64,000 nt of DNA from Acanthococcus lagerstroemiae (GCA_031841125.1 CM063114.1:6200001-6264000); one strand, 5' to 3'. Shown: positions 21,011-34,225, numbered from the stretch's first letter. The notes: a model not told the origin generated them from the sequence alone. Numbers and translations are program-made.

Positions 21011-21360
21011 TGAAAAAAAAAAAAATTGAAGAAAATGAGGTCTATCGTAACCGGCTCCCATATCTTTTCTAGTAAATGAAGTTACCATAGCAGTGACAGA
21101 AATGCAGTTGATCGCTTTTCCTGGAGGCCGCTCTGGCTCCATGACAGGGCAAAATGATAATTTTCACCTTCAGTAAACAAGCAAAAAATATAAGCTCTCA
21201 AGTTGATTTTGCATTTAAAAGGAAATAAGATTTTGCAGAGGGCAAACCGTCATGTATGAATAGACAACACTCCATCCCCCTCCATCCAACACAAAGGTGT
21301 TGCATGGATGTTTATTGTTTAATTCTTGATCAAACTAATAATTTTTCACCATAAGCAAAA

Positions 21361-21480
21361 TGGTAACTGAGTTCGGAAGCTTCGAGTGAGAGAGTCACAA
21401 TCAAATTCAAAATATAGTAATCCAGATCGAAAGCTTAGAGTGAGGAAGTGACAGCCAAATTCAAAGACGAACTCAGTTGG
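21361..21480 (+). repeat. Two-copy tandem repeat, about 61 bp
   Basis: CGGAAGCTTCGAGTGAGAGA then GTCACAATCAAATTCAAA is followed by CGAAAGCTTAGAGTGAGGAA then GTGACAGCCAAATTCAAA. Confidence 0.7.
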
Positions 21481-21782
21481 GCCAATATAGAGACGAGGGT
21501 ACCAAAATGTGATATTTCAGGGGAAATGGTGTTGTTCGACCTTTAGTTAGCTGTGGATGACACAGTGAGCTGAGATTATCACTAGTGAATTTTTACCATC
21601 TTAGCTTAGAGTTTGAAGATTATTCCAATTAGTCAGCTGGGTTGCTAGGGGTACTCAAGTGACTTATATTGAGAAATTGTACATCTTCTGAACCGTAAGT
21701 CCTATTAGAATTTTAATAGGAAAGAGTAATGTCATTCCGTCAAGCTCTGCAAGTTTGGTAATAAACTTAAGGTCAACGACAC

Positions 21783-22005
21783 TGGGGGTCTGAATGGTCG
21801 AGTGGATAGCGCGTTGTTCTCGGAATCCGGAGGTCCCGGGTTCGAGCCCACGTAGCAACTCGCTAGATTCTCACTTGGGCCGGGTTTTCGGCCACAAGGG
21901 AAGAGAGCTAAGACAGCCCTAATAGCCTCCCTAACGTCTCTGAAGTAATACTCGAAAAGGCGGATTCCAGGGCTCGGGTTGAGAGCAAATTAGAAAAAAA
22001 AAACG
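21783..22005 (+). mobile_element. tRNA-derived SINE, copy 1, with 14-bp target duplication and poly(A)
   Basis: RNA polymerase III promoter boxes are visible: A box TGGTCGAGTGG (21795-21805) and B box GGTTCGAGCCC (21839-21849). The tRNA-unrelated body ends GGATTCCAGGGCTCGGGTTG, AGAGCAAATTAG and an A run at 21994-22003. The target duplication AAGGTCAACGACAC (21769-21782) recurs as AAGGTCAACGATAC (22006-22019), one mismatch in 14. A second copy is at 62838-63055. The short minus ORF over it (MLRGLEPGTSGF) is an artefact. Confidence 0.9.
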
Positions 22006-23719
22006 AAGGTCAACGATACAGACGATTCTTGGACTTGATGGTTTCAGGAAGATTCCATATTGCACAATTTTTCACTAAGCGATGTGCTCAGTACTAGCAA
22101 ATGGTAGAAAAAGATGAGCATGAACACAATGTACTTGCTTTCTTATATTAGAGTGAGTAGGTGCAGATTCGCCAAAAATTCAAAGCCGAGAGTCTAGTGA
22201 TACCAGATGTAAAGAAATTTCTTTAATTTTCGTTTAGATTCTGAAAAAATTTGAAGTCACGATGTCTTCTTATTATAAAAGAAATTAAAAAATATCGTAG
22301 CAAAAATCATAGAAACCGCCTTTCTGAGAATTTTTCTACATTTATCTGGATTCCCCTAAAATCTTAAACACTAAGAGAGATTAAGAAATTTGGATCTGGC
22401 AGCAACTCAGTCACGTGCATTTTCAGCGTTGTTCAAGTACAGATAAATATGTGAATAGATTTCCAGTCAGTGTTGTCTTTGTTTCCCTTCGTGGTTAATC
22501 CCTCTCTCACGATCCCTTATTTGTTTCCCTCATAAAGTTCAAATAGAGAAAGAAAAACTTCGTTTTCATTTTTTTTTTCTTTTCTTATGTCAAATCAAAT
22601 CGCTTTTTGATAGAGTAGGATCTTAGTGTGGTAAGGTTCAGTTCTTCTTTTAGGTGAAAAAATTTCCCCTCTCTCAGGGAAACTCGGACCCTCCTCAAAT
22701 ATTTAAATTCCAAATAGAGACTCATCAACCAAACTATCAAACCAGAGACTTCAACAATCCTCAACAATCGCTCATACTGAATATCAACTCCTTACATTTA
22801 TTTCAATTTGGGCCTCAACATTAATTTTTTTTTTTCAAATAAGCGAAATAAATATATTAAACTAAGCATTGAAAAATGGTATCCTTTTGAGCGGCTAATT
22901 TCGCTGTCCCGTACGATTTTTGATAGGCTTTCAACTGGAGCTACAAATTTAAATTTCTCACTTGCAGGGCGAATGGGTTTGAAGAAGGCCACCTCGAAAA
23001 TCCGATGGAATATTTGAAATCCGGAACCTATAAGACTCACGTCTGAACATTCTGTACAATTTTTCGAAGTAACTCAATTTTTCTAATTTTCAAAGTAAAA
23101 TTTGAATATTAGGATAAATAGTCGAAGCCAGATCGACAATCTGAATACGGAAATTTGGCGGCCGGAGATACCCTCATTTTTATAGGTTGTTGGGTGCCTT
23201 TCTACTTGAAAGTTCAAACTTGATGGTACGTTTCCAGCTTAAATCATCCGTAAAAAAGTGTTCCATTTCGCTTACACACGTTTCTTACGCATGTGTAAAC
23301 CCAAGAACTAGAATTGAGGATCGGTTTAACATATATTGAGTTACTCATCTTCGTTTGCGTAGTCTTGCCTTCACCCTCCCTCAGCCATAACTGTTCTTTT
23401 GTTTGAATCTAATCTGAGAAAGAGAAGACTAATCTTTGGAATTTATGCTCCCGCCAGCTTTTCTTTGATTGTTGCGCTTACGCTCCTGCGTAACAACGAA
23501 TATACAAGAAGTTTTTGATGATCGCTATTTTCATCCATCCTCACGTATAAAAACCAGAGCACAAAAAACGAGAGTCCGTAATAAATTCAACAGCCCATGA
23601 AATTTGTTGAGTTGAACAGATTTTAGGGTAAAAGAGGACACTCTGTGAACCAGGAGCGGGATAGCCCGCCTAGCAACCGAGAAAATTCCCGGTGGCCTGG
23701 CACAAATACAGATGATCCA
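22006..23719. other. No gene seen; unassigned
   Basis: AT-rich with T runs at 22569-22579 and 22826-22837. No supported coding or repeat structure. Confidence 0.5.
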
Positions 23720-24080
23720 AGAATTGATTTTAACATCTTTAAGCCTCTTCAATGCTTTTTTATGAGTCTTCAAGACTTCTTGACGGCTTTTGCTATGCTT
23801 TAGAATTCTGAAATTCTTCAAGACACGTTTATGACTCTTTGCAGACCTTACAAACTTGGTCAACACTAGCCCAAGCTTCGAGATATTTTAAAGATTTTTC
23901 AGACACTGATATTTTCTATGCTTCTATCAGAGTTGCTGAGATGTTTTTTCAATTCAGGTTCTTTTCGATTCGTTTCAGTCTTTTTGACATCCATGCGAAT
24001 GGGTTTGGAATCCTTTGAGGCTCTTTTAAGCTTCTTGAATTTTGTTTGAAATTCAAGACTTCTAAACATGTTTTAATTAA
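23720..24080 (+). repeat. Degenerate AGACTTCTT/TTCAAGACT repeat, left part
   Basis: Short words GAGTCTTCAAGAC, CTTCAAGACACG, TTTAAGCTTCTTG recur irregularly. The same texture resumes right after the element at 24081-24993. Confidence 0.6.
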
Positions 24081-24993
24081 GGTAGGTGCACCAAATAAGG
24101 CCCGAGCCCCTTATACGGCCCGGCCTGCCAATCTCGGTTGCTATGTTTTGTGCTGCAAAACGACCTGAGGGAAAGTTGTTGTATTTTCATCTGGTAACAC
24201 TGCGCATTTGTTTCGCGTGGATAGAGAGAGAATGACAACAGAAATTTTGACCGGCTAAAATTTTAGTGGAAATTTTTTTTTCGAGAATGTTAGAAAGCGT
24301 TTAAAGTGAATAACAAAATTTTACCCGAAAATCGACGTTTATTTGTTGCTGACTTATACATATTGTTACCTAGTGAATGAAGAAAAAAAAAAATCTTCGA
24401 ACGAGTATTTTATAGGTGAGTAATCGGCTAACGATGAAAAAATGTACATTGTACCCCAATAAGGCCCGATTACTTTTAACGATCTTCATTAACATTTTTC
24501 CGCACTATGTCAAGTTATTAATACTTATTTGTTCAATTTAATTTCAGATACTGGTTTAATAAACTGTTTTGCAGTTTCAGATTTTTTTTCCTTTAAATTG
24601 GGCCTTATAAGGATTTAGGTAGGTCCTTATTAGGATTCAGCCCCCCCTCCCTCCATGGCACTGATGCGATGCCCGAAAGAGTAGTTTCCGGTGCTGGGAG
24701 TGCGGTGTCTTAGGGGCCACTTTGGCATGCGTGCATCGCCATACGTCCCACCACACCTATTAGGATTTAGATCGGGCTTTATTAGGGTACACAAAGCTTT
24801 ATTAGGTTTTCAAAAATGAAACTTTTCAATTGAATACTTCACGAGCACTATGGGGTGAAAAAATCCGAAAGTCATATTTTAGATTAGTAATGAAATGTAC
24901 ATTCCAAATAAGAACAAAAAAACAAAAACAACATTCATCCTAAGGCAGAAATTGACCAAAACCAAACATAGGGCTTTATTTGGCGCACCTACC
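24081..24993. mobile_element. 913-bp MITE, ends GGTAGGTGCRCC, TTAA/TTAT flanks
   Basis: Left end GGTAGGTGCACCAAATAAGG then CCC, right end inverted GGTAGGTGCGCCAAATAAAG then CCC, two mismatches in 23. Flanks are TTAA (24077-24080) and TTAT (24994-24997), a possible decayed TTAA duplication as in piggyBac-type insertion. Inside, TTATTAGG and AATAAGGCCC motifs recur near 24460, 24605, 24630, 24760 and 24790. No transposase. Confidence 0.75.
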
Positions 24994-25332
24994 TTATTTG
25001 CAAGGATCTTCGAGATTCTTTTCGAGATTATTCTTTGCTTTATACAGACTTTTAAAGACTATTCTCGACATTATTAGAATTAATTGTAACTTTTTCATAC
25101 TTACAAGATTCTTTAAAAATCTTACAGATGGGTTTAAGATTCTTCGAGATTCATTAATATTTTTCCAATCCTACTTCAGATTTTTGAAAACTTCTTTATA
25201 GAAACTTTCTGAGACTTTTCTGTGCTTTAATGAGACTTTCGAAACTCTTCCATCTCAGTTAAATACTTATAGAAGTGCGTTAAATATTTTTTGAGACTCT
25301 TTAAGGTTTTTCAAAACTAGTTTGTGAATGTC
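24994..25332 (+). repeat. Degenerate AGACTTTT-type repeat, right part
   Basis: Continuation of the 23720-24080 texture: TTCGAGATTCTTTTCGAGAT, AGACTTTTAAAGAC, GAGACTTTCGAAACTCTTCC. Confidence 0.55.
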
Positions 25333-26225
25333 TAGTCGAGTCTTAAGAAGTATTGAATAAGTCTATAAGAGTCTCGGAAAAGTTAGAAAGAATCTGAAAA
25401 AGTCTCAGCAGAGCGTAAAACAATAGTCTAAAACAAGCCCGGAAAAGATGTAGATATAATCTGAGACAATTCTGGATAAATCTTGATAGGTAAAGTCGCT
25501 TAACACAATTTAAAAAATATATGAGAATATATCTTTCCCATCCCCAACCGGAGTTGAGATTACTCATTTTACAACTCATCTCAGCGAGTCTTGGGGAGTT
25601 TTGTAAAAGTCCAGAAGCGTTTAGAGTAATAATCTTAAACCTGAAAAAGTTTCAGAAATAGCGATGAAACAACGCTGGAAACGTCTTAAAAAGTAAAATA
25701 GTCTAACGAATTTCAAGAAAATATGGGGGGATGCATTCCCTCCTTTTCCCTTTCCACTGGGAAAAAGTTGAGAATACCTAGTTTACTGCTCATCTTATCG
25801 AGTCTTAAAGAGCCTCATAAAAGTCTGTAAGCATCTACAAAAGGCTTTGTGGGGTCAGAAGTAGTAATCTTGAGTAAGAATGAGAAGTCTTAGATATGGC
25901 CTGGAATAATTCTGGGAGAGTCTTGAAGAATGAGATTCGTCTGAAAGAATTTAAAAGAACTGTCGGATATATCGCTCTTCCTCTCTCTGAACTACGAAAA
26001 GAAATTACAATATACCCATTCAATTGCTGATCTTAGTGAGTCTTGGTTTAGTAAAAGACTGGAAGAATCTAAAAAAAATCATTCGAAATGATAATTTTGA
26101 ACTAATCTGTAAAGTTTTCTAGGAGACTTATATGCCAAGTAAAATTCGTCTGAAAAAATTTTTAAGAAGTATGGGAATCCTCTCTTTTTCCGAACTAGAA
26201 AAAACTTTAGAAATTATTAATTTAT
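25333..26225 (+). repeat. Four-unit tandem repeat of about 200-245 bp
   Basis: Units start near 25333, 25576, 25791 and 26028. Each opens with CTCATCTTAT/CAGCGAGTCTT-like sequence, passes AGTAATAATCTTRAA, GGAATAATTCTGG, TCGTCTGAAAGAATTTAA, a pyrimidine-rich CTCTTCCTCTC stretch, and ends GAAAAAAGTTGAGAATA, ACCCATT. Units are heavily diverged. Confidence 0.7.
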
Positions 26226-27900
26226 ACGGGGAAAAAATTATTCGCACAGCTCGCAATAATTATAATCTTACTTATGAGTTCATTTTTTTTTTAATTGTAA
26301 AATTATAAGCTGTCCCACGATCCCTTCAAAAATATCTTGTTTCCGCTACTATCCAAAGCCACTTAGTTTCTGAACTTTTGAAGTCAAGGTATCTATTAGC
26401 AGTTCTAAGCTAATTATTATTCCACTTCATGGGCACGTGATATCCTGAAAATTTGAGCTCGACTTGGTCAAGTTAACGGATCCCCCATTTTATGAGAACA
26501 TACTTTAACGTTCGACTCCCACTCATACACAAAATATGTATCAAAATGGAATTACAGGAAAATTTATTCCTACGTACCCAAACTCACTTAGGAAAACGCG
26601 AAAGTCATTTTCTCAAGAAGTCCAACTTTTATGCTGAGTCAGTATAATTTTACCGACGGTTACTATTATTACTATTCAGAAGAAAACTGAAAATTGTAGA
26701 AAATGTTTTGAAAATATAATTGATGTTGTTTTTAAAACTTTTTTGCGAGGGGGGGCAAACAAATGAGAAGAATGACAATAAATTATGATGAAGAATGTTA
26801 TTTTTTCAACTTTCTACCACAGAGAAGGCGTGGGAGGTGTATTGGCCTGCGATTGTTCCGGTGGTTGCATGCAAAGCTGATTTTTCTCAGTAGCCTGTCT
26901 GATCCCACACTCTGCTCCTCTGTGAACTAGGTTCGGATCCACTGATCGTGAAAAATCCTCAGTGGCAAATATTTTTGCCCCTTTGAGTACGTCGATTACC
27001 TCACATTCCAATATCGAGATAGAATTTACGTAACGTTATACTGGTAAAACAAAATCTATATTTCCAGACACTCGCGCTTTGATTTGAGTAGGTATGTCAT
27101 AACATGCCACTCGTGCGCTTCAAAAAGCAAATATCGAACCCGTATCTCACGCCGAAAATAGTATTCAAGAGTGTTCGCCCGAGTCCACCACTCGGAGAGA
27201 ATAAAATTAATACGTTTCGATGCCGACGAATGTTCGATTAATCGAGATCGCCGACTGACTATTAATCTCCGATACAATAACACACGTTGCTGAAACAAAC
27301 GCAACGCCTTATTTAATTAAAACGAAAGTCAGCATGATAAAGCCAAACAGTACACGAGAAAATTGCTTTTTGAATCCCAAAATCCCATAATATATGTAGC
27401 TCTTGAATAAAGTTACACCGTCATTCTTTTTCCAATTTATTAAAATTCATCGCTGTGTGATCGCGGGTAATCCGATGGCATACAGAGAATTTAATATGAA
27501 ATTTGCATTAGACCTAGTTATACAATCTAGTCACGAATGGAAAAACGATGGGACAACGTATTTTGTTTCTGGTGTTCAAAATATGCGGACCCCCTCGGGA
27601 CACGGCTCATTAGTGGCCGTACTATTGAATTATTGGAGATAATTTATTCTAATCCCGATGAAAGTATTCACTTAACAGACTTGGTTTCATTTAAAATGTT
27701 ACTATGATGGAGTATGCTCAGAACAATGGACACTTCAGATCCATTAAGCATTAAAGGCAGGGGTAAGGATTTCAAAGCACCTTATATTAGCCACTAACCA
27801 TAGGTTTCGCTCCTAATCACTTTACTTCTGACCTCTCCTCCCCCGCGAACTCGAATGAGTTTATAATCTAACGTTTTTCCTTCCTACCCATGAAACCATT
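26226..27900. other. No gene seen; unassigned
   Basis: A minus ORF at 26814-27011 and a plus ORF at 27403-27642 show no domain. A GGTTCGGATCC word at 26930-26940 resembles a pol III B box, but no A box is convincing. Confidence 0.45.
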
Positions 27901-28434
27901 TCAACACAGATTCGACGAGTAAAATCCACTACAAACTTGAAACTCATTAACGTCAGATTGATAATTGACGTCGAAATGAACTGTTTTGATGCTGATTAAG
28001 GCGACAGTTTGACAGGCAAAATTACCCGATGTTAGTAGATTAACGTCGTTTAAACAACTGTCCAATCGATTTCGTAAAATAAATTCGACGTCAACCGCGA
28101 AATTGACGTCACAGTACAATTTGCCGTTTAATCAAAGTCATCAAGGATAAGAACCCATTATGAGCCTCTATCCTTCATTTTCTCCCCAAGGGGGGATTGA
28201 CTCAGGGCTTCTACCATTCTACCGGGTGAAATCCAAAATACGATCCACAGTATGAGATTGTTCAGTTAATCGTAAACTCTGAACTCAGTAATCCTTTTCT
28301 ATCTATAAACCTTGTTGGGCACCACGTCATCTGTGAACAGTAAAAGGTGTATAACATTCACTCAACGAACAGTATTTCATAATCAACATCGAAACTGATG
28401 CTCCAAGTGGACATAAAAATTGATATTTCAAATT
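27901..28434 (+). repeat. TGACGTC-rich satellite family, copy 1
   Basis: GACGTC or ACGTC(A/G) words recur (AATTGACGTCGAAATGAACT, TTCGACGTCAACC, AAATTGACGTCACAG), followed by TCTGAACTCAGTAATCCTTT, CCTTGTTGGGCACCACGTCA, TCTGTGAACAGTAAAAGG. The latter part matches the blocks at 49375 and 50418 (CTCAGTATTCCTTTACTACC, TCTGTGAGTAGTAAGGTAC). Confidence 0.7.
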
Positions 28435-28780
28435 CAGGGTGTCTGCAGACTCATCTCATTTCTTTCCTGACTTTTTCTTGACTTCCTGGCTTGTATTTAA
28501 AAAATCCACGCATAAAAGTCTTCGGATTATTTTTAAATTTCAAATATAAAGCTACGAGTATACATTTAAGGATTTGATAATGAATGTAACTGAGGTAGGT
28601 AATCATCATAACTCTCACATGACATTGCTTTCTTACAGGATCTTCCACTGGATGGTAATTTACTAATTTTTTCCTCACCATTCACTCAATTTCTCGAAAT
28701 GTTCGGACGTTTTCCTGACTTTCTGACCTATTTTCAGAAATCCTGACTTTTCCTAACTTCCTGACCTTGTAGACAGCCTG
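28435..28780. mobile_element. hAT-like MITE with CAGGGTGTCT ends
   Basis: Left CAGGGTGTCTGCA and right, inverted, CAGGCTGTCTACA. The subterminal region carries TTTCCTGACTTTTTCTTGAC at the left and CCTGACTTTTCCTAACTTCC at the right. AAATT touches both ends, but an 8-bp duplication is not seen. CAGGGTGTCTRC ends are common on arthropod hAT-type elements. Confidence 0.6.
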
Positions 28781-29110
28781 AAATTGATAATATTCACTTA
28801 ATGAACAGAATTTCATGATAAACGTCGAAACAGATGTTCCAAATCTTCTTCTGCATTAACCATACATACCCAAATCGACCGACTGTCAAACGACCGACGT
28901 CAAATCTTGATTTGACATCTTATAACTTCGATTTAAACTTTGACGACAAATTGACATCAATTTTATGCGTCCATGTGGTTTTGTGAATTGAGGAGGTGAG
29001 TCAGTGGGTGCCAGATCCCAAACGTCTAATCCCCGAACGTCATATAACCTGAATGATTGAGGCTGAAAAGGAAAAATGATGTCAAAAAGTGACGTAGGGG
29101 AATACTCAGT
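28781..29110 (+). repeat. TGACGTC-rich satellite family, copy 2
   Basis: ATTCACTTAATGAACAGAAT, TCATGATAAACGTCGAAACA, then ACGACCGACGTCAAATC and TTTGACGACAAATTGACATC continue the 28.3-kb family on the far side of the hAT-like insertion. Confidence 0.6.
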
Positions 29111-32100
29111 CATTTTCTCATTTCAGCATTCAATCTTCAGATAATAATGGGTTTTCGAAGTCTTACACCACTGTGCACCATCTTGTTTCATTCCCTCGGA
29201 TTACTCTCAAGACCGCATTTAGGATTTTAAGGTCCCCACTTTTGAGTCAAAATATGAAAAAAGAAAATCAACAAGCCAAAAGCTCGCACTTTTTTCAAAT
29301 GCATCATAAATACGTCGTTATTTATTTTTTAATTTTTTTTTTAAATATTTGACGGAGGCCTTATACAGGTGGGAGACATATGGCTAGTACCCTGTGGGGT
29401 GTGGGTGTGGGCGCCTTCCCAAATATGGGGTTTCGTCTATTCTCAGATTAATGATAAAGGAAAATTGGTGATTTTGATTCTCGGATCATAGATCTCTGAT
29501 ATAATCTTTAAAGAGATGATAACTTTAATTGGTCTTTCAAAGACGAGGGGAGGGATTGTAGGGGTCACCCCCAAGATAATGGTATTTAAAAAGTTGGCAC
29601 TCAGCTAATTATAGCAGGCAGAATGGACAAAATTAAAAAGAATTAGTATTATTTTTCAGGGATTCAACTGAAATTTGTAAATTTTAATCGGTATTTTAGC
29701 TGTCTACCCCTTCTCCTCCCCCCAAAAATCAGCTAACTACGACCCTGACCTTTACAGATGATTACAAAGGAAAATCACAAAGAACAAAAAAGTTCAACAT
29801 CCATGATTCGCTGCTATAAGTGGAGTAAAAGGTACAATTATGGACCAGCCTAATTTTTTTCACAATAACTTCGTTCTAAATTAGCCCCTGCTAATGAGCA
29901 GTATGTCAAAAGGTGAGACATATAGTCTAGTTTTATGAAACAAGTTGAATTCAGCTCAGTAAGTTTATCCACTACCACAATTTTCGTGAAATTGAAAACT
30001 GAGGTGCTACTATGAACCTAGGTACAAATATGAACCACCTTATGAAACTCAAAAGTCACCAGGGCTGTACCCAGGACTTAAGTAAGAGGGGTTGCGATTA
30101 AGATAATTTCTTTTCTCGGTGATGGGGGGCTCCGTCACAGACCCGCCCTCCTCTCCGTCTCTACCCATTGTTTTTCCGTGTTTTTGGACAATGGGGGGGG
30201 GGTTGACCCGCATTCCCCGTGGGTATTTGACCTTAACTAAAAATATTTTTTGAAATATCATGTATATCATTAGAAAGTAGAGCTTTTTGCTACTTACTTT
30301 CATTAATTTTTTCACATTTAATAATCTTCGAAAAAAATGAACTTCAAAACTTAGCAAATTTAACAACGTGAGTTGATAGCATGATGAACACACAGCTTCT
30401 AGAGAACTGAACCGGAACACCGGAAACTTGATCAGTGTTGTTTCAGTATCTAGTAAAATGTTTCGGAATTAGTTCGCCAGGAACGCTAGCAGTATTTCCT
30501 ACAGGAGGGCTCCATATTTACACCTTGGTTCATAATCGTACAGCTTACTCTGATAATTTCAGACCATATTCTCAAAATCTTCTCAATATGCTCCCAACTA
30601 CTGTTTATATGGATTTAAGAGAGGGAGAGGGGCAGTCAAGTCTTTCGGCGATTTTTTTTTCCAAGGCATCGACTTGGCATTAAACAGAGTGACAGACACT
30701 AGATGGATTGAGAGAATCATATTAGGTAAGTATAGGAAGATGAAACGAATTTTGTTTTTGAATTTCGAATTGAAGCATTCAGTTTTTTTATTTTTCTTGG
30801 GGTAGAGCGACATCCTTTTGACTCAAAATGAGAAAAGACCATCTAAAATTCGTGAAACTTCAAGAATGAGAACAAGGGAGAGAAATATTTTCTTTAATCG
30901 ATAGATGCAGACCTGGGAAACAGTTTTTCCGGATAATTTTTTATTACCTCTGTTCGCAGAATGAGTGAAACTAAAAGATTTTGATATATTTAAAGACAAT
31001 GACCATAACACATCATGTCATGAGGATAATTCTAAACCCATCAGTGATGAAGTTCCCAATGATACAGATAGGTAAAAAAGAAAAAATAGTAAGAGCCCTC
31101 TTTTTACGAGGAATCCGTCGATTTAAAGAAGTTTCTAGTGTATTTTCAAAGAAGTGGAAAAAAACTGTTTTTCCTGGGAAGTTCGAGAAGCTTATAATCT
31201 CATATAAGATTTCTTTCCCTTTCGAACAGTAAGAGTTAATCAAGCTCGAGCTTCTCCTCCCTTTTTTCCGAAATGTAAAACTCTTGGAATTAGATGGGGT
31301 AGCGTCTATCTTGAATTTGATCTTTATATCATTCAGACTGGAAAGTAACAACGGAAGTTCTAAGGGTGCCAGGGTACCCACTCAATTGTGATAGGCACCT
31401 ACAGTGAAGGATAACTTGTTGATTTAAGAACTGTTCTTTTTTCAGTTATCGGTAAGCATGTGCTATGAGCACCCACTCAAAATATAAGGTTGTGGCACCC
31501 CTGCATTCAGAACTGACTTCTTGAGTTTATTCATAAAGAAAAACGAGATTATTATGAAATTCGAGATAATTAACTTTGGGATTCCTCACACTACCAGAGA
31601 AATTTTCGCTTACCCCATTTCTTTTCTAATTTTGAAACCATCAACTCCTTAAAATGAAATCGAATGAATTTTATGACATCTAGTTTCAGACCTCTTGTAA
31701 CTGTTTCTAGATATTGGTTAGTGGGAGGCACTGCAATCACTACAATCAGACTCATGCTACATCGAGATATTTCAGGTATAGATGACTCATACAGTCAAAT
31801 TACTCAATACGTAATAAGTACTAGGTGGTTCAAAATTCTCAACTTGATGAATTGTTATCAAGAGCATAGATAAGAGGTCCTGACGATCTGGAACCCCTCA
31901 ACAAAAAATAAATCATTGGCGCTGATAACAATAGACATTTAGGAAGTGAACATGGTGGAGGGTTTAAAGGGTCACGTATGACAGAGAAAATAATTTTTCG
32001 ATGTCCCCTCCCCCCAGCGGAGCTATCTACGCCCTTGTTTGTTACACCAAACAGGAATCGGGTGTCTTCATTTCAAATCCTCCTCCAATAAACTGCAGAG

Positions 32101-33559
32101 CACAAACATAATGCATGTAAATTTGTCTAAATCTCTAACTACAAATGTGACAAGGTTAGTTATAAAGGTTTATATAGAAATTTTTTCTGTCTGGTTTCGC
32201 CATAATTCCTTTATGCATGAGCTGTACAATAAATATACTGAGTTTATAAGCTATATTCTTTCATTAATAATCTATCCCTGGAGATGAGCACAAAAATATG
32301 CTAACTATGTGAATAAATATACTTATTTACTAAAATCCGCGTACATTAGCCAAAAAGGGAATTAATTTTGTCGACAGGGGAGAAATTATACCGTGATGGT
32401 AGCTATGATGTTTGTATTTGGAGTTACTTTTTCTAGAAAAAGATGAGGCTTACATGTTAAACTTTTTTTTTCACGGATCAAGCGCTCACTTTGATGTTTT
32501 TTCATTGCAGTTCAACACACCAGATTTCAAAAATAAGAATACTAAAATACGAAAGCTGAAATTTTTTCTAGTAGCTATATTAAATTTCCGCCCTTATTCT
32601 AATACGGTCGTATCAGTCATACGTTATTCGGTTTAATTCCACAACCTGTGTATAAGTACCAGTATCTGGAGGGTAAGATGAGAGAGAGAAAAAAAGAAAA
32701 GCACGTAAAGGACGTCATAACCGTTACGTATATTTGCAAATAGAGAAGGTTTCAACGATCCCTTTATGGCAGTTTTGGAGTTTCCTATCAGAAATTCAAT
32801 TTTGCAATGATAAAATATGTATGCAAAGGCAAACAAGGAGAGAGTGTTTACAGATGAAATATGCATTGCTTTTTCGCAGCGGAATATCGCCAACTAGCGT
32901 TTCTTTTCCATTCGGCACCTCGGCATCTCCGCACCTATTTCGACCGAAAAATAGCCCCGAAATATGTGCATATATATGGCACCAGAGGTAATACGAAAAA
33001 AGTAGTGAAAACGATTTTGCATGAATTCGTTTCGTATATCTGAAAAACGGTCTTCGGCGACCAGCTACCAGATTCCTTCATCCTAAACATACTCAACCTC
33101 ATTTTCAATACTCTGTCAAATCTGTGCGTAATTTGGTTGAGTGGGCGAACTCCGGCGATTTAAGCGATTTTCTCAAGATGAAAACAATGAATTCTTTAGT
33201 TTAGGGATGCACCGAAAACCAAGTCTAAATCGCGCAGAAACGTCAAAAAAAAAAGCTCACCCTTGTTGACATTTAACCACGCTCAATTATGTGAAAAGGT
33301 TATCGAAATATTCCGAAAAAAGGAAACGTTATTCCTATCAAAGCTTTCATCCGTAACGCTTTCACCCTCTAATACCTTCTTTTGAATCATATTTCCATGA
33401 CAAGCTTGTCGGATGTGATTCGACTTTCAACTACCGCATTTTCTGCATGGATGATGGGGTACCTAATAGACACTCTGATGATGCTGTGAAATTGTAATTG
33501 CGGTTTATTTCCCCATTTTCAACGCGACATGTTTGAGACAGTTTGAAATCTTCAAGGAG
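29111..33559. other. No gene seen; 4.4 kb unassigned with scattered element ends
   Basis: Isolated transposon-end-like words occur: CAGGGCTGTACCCAGGAC at 30061, CTATCTACGCCCTTG at 32025, and an inverted GGGTGCC pair at 31358 and 31490. None pairs with a target duplication. G10 run at 30192-30201. ORFs (123 codons at 30049-30420 minus, 122 at 31013-31381 minus) show no domain. The fragmentary texture suggests more decayed repeats. Confidence 0.45.
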
Positions 33560-33930
33560 TATTTCAGATACATCGAAAATCTTCCCAACTTGAGACTAGG
33601 TATCTTTGAACTTGTTCCAGAATATTTCAGGTATGATTAAGACTTTCCATGACTCTTTAAGACTAAGACTTTATTCGAATTCTAGCCAAGAGTTTGTTAG
33701 GATGTTATAAGACTCTTTCAGACCCATGTACGACATTAAAGTAAGTCTGCTGAAATCTTATATTAGCTTAGAAAAGCTATGAAAGAACATCAACAAGTTT
33801 TAAGGTATGACCAAAGAGAGTCATAGAGGGTCGAGGAAAGTCAGAAACTCTTAATTAAGCCAAGAATAGACAAAAGAGTTTAGACGACTTTTTAACATAG
33901 TTCAAAGCATGTCGAGAACAACTCTAGAAT
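33560..33930 (+). repeat. Degenerate AAGACT/AGAGTC repeat
   Basis: CTTTAAGACTAAGACTTTAT, AAGACTCTTTCAGACCC, GAGAGTCATAGAGGGTCGAG recur without fixed period, like 23.7-26.2 kb. Confidence 0.55.
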
Positions 33931-34225
33931 ATAACAGTTGATACATTAGGTCACATGATTTTGGAGGTTAGCCCTTCATCGAAGTTTCACGTTTCTCTAC
34001 CTTATTATCTATATCAAAGATCTTAAGACTAGGCTACCCTCGATGCCGTGAGGGTAATGCTATATAATATTGTAAATATGAAAAACGAAGTGGGATCACG
34101 CAGGGTGATCCTTCTTATTTTTCAGAAAGTGAGGTCATAACGAAGATGACTGTTTTCGGGAAAATAGCTACACAACGTCCCCCCCCCCCCCGAATAAAAT
34201 ATGAAACAGTGCTTCTTTCTATGTC

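Noticed and set aside
26930..26940. Fourth SINE (B box GGTTCGGATCC)
   Set aside because: No convincing A box at the right distance and no tail or duplication.
28427..28788. 8-bp target duplication for the hAT-like element at 28435
   Set aside because: Flanks read TTCAAATT and AAATTGAT. Only AAATT is shared, so the duplication is not claimed.
30061..32040. A 2-kb hAT element from CAGGGCTGTACCCAGG to CTACGCCCTTG
   Set aside because: The ends match only loosely, no target duplication is visible and nothing coding lies between.
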